The notes beneath the pieces are model-generated. The model had not been told where the DNA came from, did not search any database, and saw only the letters and a list, made by a program, of their open reading frames with translations. A DNA stretch of 45,938 nt from Pseudomonas sp. NFACC02 (GTDB taxonomy: Bacteria; Pseudomonadota; Gammaproteobacteria; Pseudomonadales; Pseudomonadaceae), in NCBI RefSeq assembly GCF_900110765.1, contig NZ_FOEO01000042.1:1-45938 (forward strand). The letters are read 5' to 3'. Below are positions 43,338 through 45,938 of this stretch, one piece after another. Made by a program: the position numbers and the translations under genes. Position 1 is the stretch's first letter. Every line of letters begins with the position of its first letter.

Positions 43338-43379
43338 TCCCCCTCCTCTGCTTCTGACGCCCCCTCGCCTTCAAACTCG

Positions 43380-43726
43380 CATCAGCTCCCACGTTTTTTG
43401 CACCCAGATGTTTAATTACATCGATTACCAAACAATTCGTTTACCCCACTAAAACATCCGCCTATTCAGGCAACAATCAAGGCACCCATGTTCATCAGCG
43501 ACCCAACAACCAACGCTCTAAAAAGCCACACCTTGCAATACACCCGTAAAACCGCCACGCTCACAACCTTTCAAACACTGTTGACCTAAAACAAAACAGT
43601 GAAAGAAATGCCCTACAAGCGCCATCAAACACTGTAATCCCGAGACTCATTCACAACTTTGACGCCCCACTCATTTGAACACTTCGTTCATTTAAACAAA
43701 CTTGAACCTTCCGTAAACTTCGATCC
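43380..43726. promoter_or_regulatory. AT-rich control region with repeated operator-like boxes
   Basis: There is no gene here, and base composition is visibly AT-richer than in neighbouring genes. TCAAACACTGT occurs twice (43571 and 43625). CACTGTT and AACAGTG face each other at 43576-43582 and 43595-43601. Nearer the repressor gene, TGAAC-ACTTC-GTTCA (43676-43690) is a perfect palindrome, followed by another TGAAC at 43703. These are natural candidates for repressor binding, including autoregulation. Confidence 0.45.
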
Positions 43727-44449
43727 ATGAATACATCAGGTGATCGACTACGCATCCTTTTGAGAGAGTGCCATCTCTCCGCCACAGACTTCGCCGCCAA
43801 CCGAAAGGTGACGCCGCAACACGTGAACAACTGGTTCAAACGCGGCATCCCCATGGCACGCATCGAAGAAGTCGCCGAACTGCTCAGCGTCAACGCACGC
43901 TGGCTGCGCACGGGCGAAGGCCCCAAACACCCCGGCGAAGAGCGCGGCAAGCGTGGCCCGGGCGGCCTTGTGAAACTGCGCCCGGAGCGCAGCGGCCGCG
44001 AAGAACTGGACATCCCCCTGTACACCGAACTGCCCACCGAAACCCCGGGCAAGACGGCTGTCGGCGAAGTCCCCAACCACCGCGTGAAACTCGCGCGGCG
44101 CATCCTCGAAGCCATGGACGTCGAACTGCAAAACGCCATCTGCGTCGCCATGGTCGGCAACAGCATGGCCGACAAGATTCAGGACGGCTCCCTCATCGGC
44201 GTCGACAAAGGCCGCACCCACGTCATCGACGGCGAAATCTACGCCCTCGAGCACGACGGCATGCTGCGCGTGAAATACCTCTACCGCCTCCCCGGCGGTG
44301 GCCTGCGCCTGCGCAGCCACAACGCCGGCGAATACCCCGACGAAATCTTCAGCGCCGAACAAATCCAGGAACAGAACATCAACGTCCTCGGCTGGATCTT
44401 CTGGTGGTCCACCCTCAACAACCGCCGCCACCCCGCGACAATGCCTTGA
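43727..44449 (+). CDS. S24/LexA-like phage-type repressor (PrtR-like C-terminus)
   Basis: A 240-residue regulator with an N-terminal helix-turn-helix (about 17-45, SATDFAANRKVTPQHVNNWF). The C-terminal S24 domain has the catalytic Ser in GNSM (S146) and Lys in RVKYLY (K183). The segment DGEIYALEHDGMLRVK is almost identical to what I recall of pyocin repressor PrtR. No Ala-Gly or Cys-Gly dipeptide occurs between residues 60 and 146, where self-cleaving relatives are cut, so autoproteolysis is doubtful. It probably governs a stress-inducible accessory locus. Confidence 0.88.
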   Translation: MNTSGDRLRILLRECHLSATDFAANRKVTPQHVNNWFKRGIPMARIEEVAELLSVNARWLRTGEGPKHPGEERGKRGPGGLVKLRPERSGREELDIPLYTELPTETPGKTAVGEVPNHRVKLARRILEAMDVELQNAICVAMVGNSMADKIQDGSLIGVDKGRTHVIDGEIYALEHDGMLRVKYLYRLPGGGLRLRSHNAGEYPDEIFSAEQIQEQNINVLGWIFWWSTLNNRRHPATMP

Positions 44450-44468
44450 TTCACAAGGAAAAGGACAA

Positions 44469-44657
44469 ATGGCAGTGCATCAAGGGTGTGCATCCGCCAC
44501 GAACATGAGTATCCTGCACGCCTTCGTTTCAACACCCCTCGGCTACCCGCGGAGGGGTGACCGACCAGGCCACGTCCCCGCGACCGCCTCGTCTACCTCA
44601 CAAGCGCCTCTTCGTAGCGCGCACTTTTGCGGATGGGTGCGGATAGCCAAAAACTAA
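44469..44657 (+). CDS. Possible small protein after the repressor
   Basis: A 62-codon ORF beginning MAVHQGCASATNMSILHAFV with a good Shine-Dalgarno (AAGGA twice just upstream), ending 18 bp before an intrinsic terminator. No domain is recognised, and the product is rich in Pro, Arg and Ser with no clear structure. I have a vague memory of similar small ORFs in other pseudomonads. The DNA could equally be a structured RNA, since CGCGGAGGGG and CCCCGCG can pair. Coding status is uncertain. Confidence 0.35.
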   Translation: MAVHQGCASATNMSILHAFVSTPLGYPRRGDRPGHVPATASSTSQAPLRSAHFCGWVRIAKN

Positions 44658-44674
44658 CCAAACCTGTCACCGAG

Positions 44675-44698
44675 AAGCCGGCCACAAGCCGGCTTTTT
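44675..44698 (+). terminator. Intrinsic terminator before the hcp-like gene
   Basis: AAGCCGGC-CACAA-GCCGGCTT is an 8-bp stem followed by a T-run (TTTTT, overlapping the last paired bases). It closes the repressor / small-ORF transcript, so the hcp-like gene needs its own promoter in 44699-44989. I can see no clear promoter or gene in that stretch. Confidence 0.88.
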
Positions 44699-44989
44699 AA
44701 TGCCTCAAATTTTTAAAAATCCTGCTTTCCAGGAAGCATTTCATCGAGCCAAGCCATGGCGGGCTGCTCAGCGCTACTAACGGGCACCTGTCCCAATTCA
44801 ACTGAGTGTCACGGTTTGTGCTGTCGTAGTCGATTGTGTCCCCACTCCGAATCCAGAGTACGTAAGAAACATCGCTGTTCACTTCAAAAATGTCCTACAC
44901 CTTGGAATGCCTCAGCCTACATCCCGAAGCCTTGCATTACCCGAAACTCCTCAACCGCAACATTTCTTGAATCGGTTAGGAGAACGTCT

Positions 44990-45199
44990 ATGTCCTTTGA
45001 CGCATTCATCCAGATGGATGAGATCGGTGGCGAGGCTCTGGATGACAAACACAAAGGCTGGATCGAAATTACCGGCTGCAACTTCGGCAGCCACCAAAGT
45101 AAAACGGCCACCGCCAGCTCCGAATACACACAGAATGGCAGCGGCGGCAGTAACGTCGCGGGTGGATGGGACCGAATCGGCAACAAAAAATACGCCTGA
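44990..45199 (+). CDS. Miniature Hcp-family type VI secretion protein lacking its middle
   Basis: A 69-residue ORF with a strong Shine-Dalgarno (AGGAG, 7 bp spacing). Residues 1-44 (MSFDAFIQMDEIGGEALDDK... to TATASS) match the start of Hcp. Residues about 45-69 (EYTQNGSGGSNVAGGWD..., NKKYA) match the very end of Hcp. About 90-100 central residues, most of the ring-forming barrel, are absent without loss of frame. It is either an in-frame deletion remnant or a reduced Hcp. Translation is coupled to the next gene, whose Shine-Dalgarno overlaps this stop. Confidence 0.8.
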   Translation: MSFDAFIQMDEIGGEALDDKHKGWIEITGCNFGSHQSKTATASSEYTQNGSGGSNVAGGWDRIGNKKYA

Positions 45200-45207
45200 G
45201 GTATCCC

Positions 45208-45938
45208 ATGGCCACGCCTTACAGCTTCATCAACCCACGCATGCAAACCTATCAGGGCCTGAAGTCCAGCGTCTCCCTGGCCGGGAAGTCCCTGGCAAAG
45301 TTCGATACGCTCAACGCGCACATTCGCGACACTGTCGTGCTCGCTGGCGAGATGGTCATCATTGGCGATTACTCCACCAAATCCTGCACCACCCAAGAGG
45401 CCTACCTGATGAAAAAGGCCACCAAGGTGCACCACATGCTGCTCATCAACGGCATGGCAGGAGACAGCTACATGATCGAGAACTACGACTTCTTGCAAGA
45501 CGTCCTCGACAGAACCTCCATCGCGACAGGTACGATCTCTGACGGCTGGAGCCGACATCTCAAAAACATCGAGGGCAGCCTGGGAGAAATCAATGCGCTC
45601 TACAAAAGCCATTTCTCCTCCGGGAAACTCCAGAACCGCGAGCTCTTCTTCCAGAAGCGCACCCTGCTGGAAGCCAAAATACAAAAACAGTTGAGCAGCT
45701 ACGCCAGCACCGGCTCAGGCCTGGGCAAAAACACCCGCATCAAGGACCTGTTGGGATTGTCGACCAAAAGCTATGCAAAACACGGCGAGATCGCCCGCTA
45801 CGCCGACACCGTGGCGGGCGTTGCAAAAGCGGCAACCATCATCAAACGAGGCGGATACATCGGCGTCGCGCTTGAAGTGGCGTCCACCTCGCTGGAGATC
45901 AGAGAGGCGTGTCTGGCCGGGGATGAGCGACAGTGCAG
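45208..45938 (+). CDS. Candidate Hcp-linked type VI secretion effector, truncated by window end
   Basis: An ORF of 243 codons continuing past the window, starting at an ATG 8 bp after the mini-hcp stop, with the Shine-Dalgarno TGAGGT overlapping that stop. There is no signal peptide. The first 190 residues are soluble and helical (opening MATPYSFINPRMQTYQGL). Near the cut end are a hydrophobic, Gly/Ala-rich stretch (YADTVAGVAKAATIIKRGGY, then IGVALEVAST) and a Cys-rich segment. I dimly recall similar proteins after hcp genes in Pseudomonas, continuing into glycine-zipper membrane segments. Function is inferred from position only; no catalytic motif is seen. Confidence 0.6.
   Translation, partial: MATPYSFINPRMQTYQGLKSSVSLAGKSLAKFDTLNAHIRDTVVLAGEMVIIGDYSTKSCTTQEAYLMKKATKVHHMLLINGMAGDSYMIENYDFLQDVLDRTSIATGTISDGWSRHLKNIEGSLGEINALYKSHFSSGKLQNRELFFQKRTLLEAKIQKQLSSYASTGSGLGKNTRIKDLLGLSTKSYAKHGEIARYADTVAGVAKAATIIKRGGYIGVALEVASTSLEIREACLAGDERQC

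Noticed and set aside
43768..44508. A 246-codon frame overlapping the S24 repressor on the same strand
   Set aside because: It is very rich in Arg, Pro and His, the usual shadow of a high-GC gene; the repressor frame has clear HTH and S24 motifs.
1..45938. tRNA, rRNA and CRISPR arrays
   Set aside because: No tRNA cloverleaf, rRNA segment or regularly spaced direct repeat was recognised; the only spaced repeats are REP palindromes in gene gaps.

Overview
The window is a housekeeping stretch of a Pseudomonas chromosome, most likely from the P. fluorescens / P. syringae side of the genus. The gene order miaB - phoH-like - ybeY - corC-like - lnt ... leuS - lptE - holA ... lipA - lipB - ybeD - dacA - rlpA - mltB/sltB1 - rodA - mrdA - rlmH - rsfS - nadD - proA matches the order I recall from P. 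aeruginosa around PA3980-PA4007. Typical Pseudomonas REP/REPIN palindromes sit in many gene gaps. These identifications are by eye; no database search was run.

Layout. 1-493 holds no convincing gene: a REP palindrome and a multi-hairpin dispersed repeat. 494-6465: a DUF1820-like gene (minus), then miaB and the plus-strand run phoH-like/ybeY/ybeX/lnt (RNA modification and processing, envelope lipoprotein maturation). 6590-7821: two minus-strand genes, a YdcF/ElyC-type membrane protein and an unknown protein. 8123-14334: leuS, lptE, holA, a 52-codon arfA-like ribosome rescue gene and a lipoprotein lytic transglycosylase. 14549-26093: a long minus-strand block for lipoate synthesis, cell elongation and wall remodelling, ribosome maturation, NAD and proline synthesis. 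26438-36074: DNA repair (mpg), a DedA-PAP2 fusion, a LON-domain protein, lrgAB, a MaoC hydratase, a MORN-repeat/C13-peptidase lipoprotein, an NAD(P)-binding protein, a YceK-like lipoprotein, ubiX and mpl. 36336-40095: a sigma-54 activator of the AcoR type divergent from an ExaC-type aldehyde dehydrogenase, with a clear -24/-12 promoter. 40331-43214: GNAT, DedA, MtfA and inorganic pyrophosphatase.

The right end (about 43.3-45.9 kb) is accessory in character. A gap of about 510 bp that becomes visibly AT-rich from about 43.4 kb carries operator-like repeats. It leads into an S24/LexA-type repressor (PrtR-like C-terminus), a small ORF with a terminator, a miniature Hcp whose middle is missing, and a translationally coupled gene, cut by the window edge, that looks like a candidate type VI secretion cargo. 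This end and the structured repeat at the left end hold the most unusual signals. Other points of interest are the terminator/start-codon overlap at ydcF, twin UUCG hairpins flanking lptE, and a second sigma-54 promoter-like site after the aldehyde dehydrogenase.
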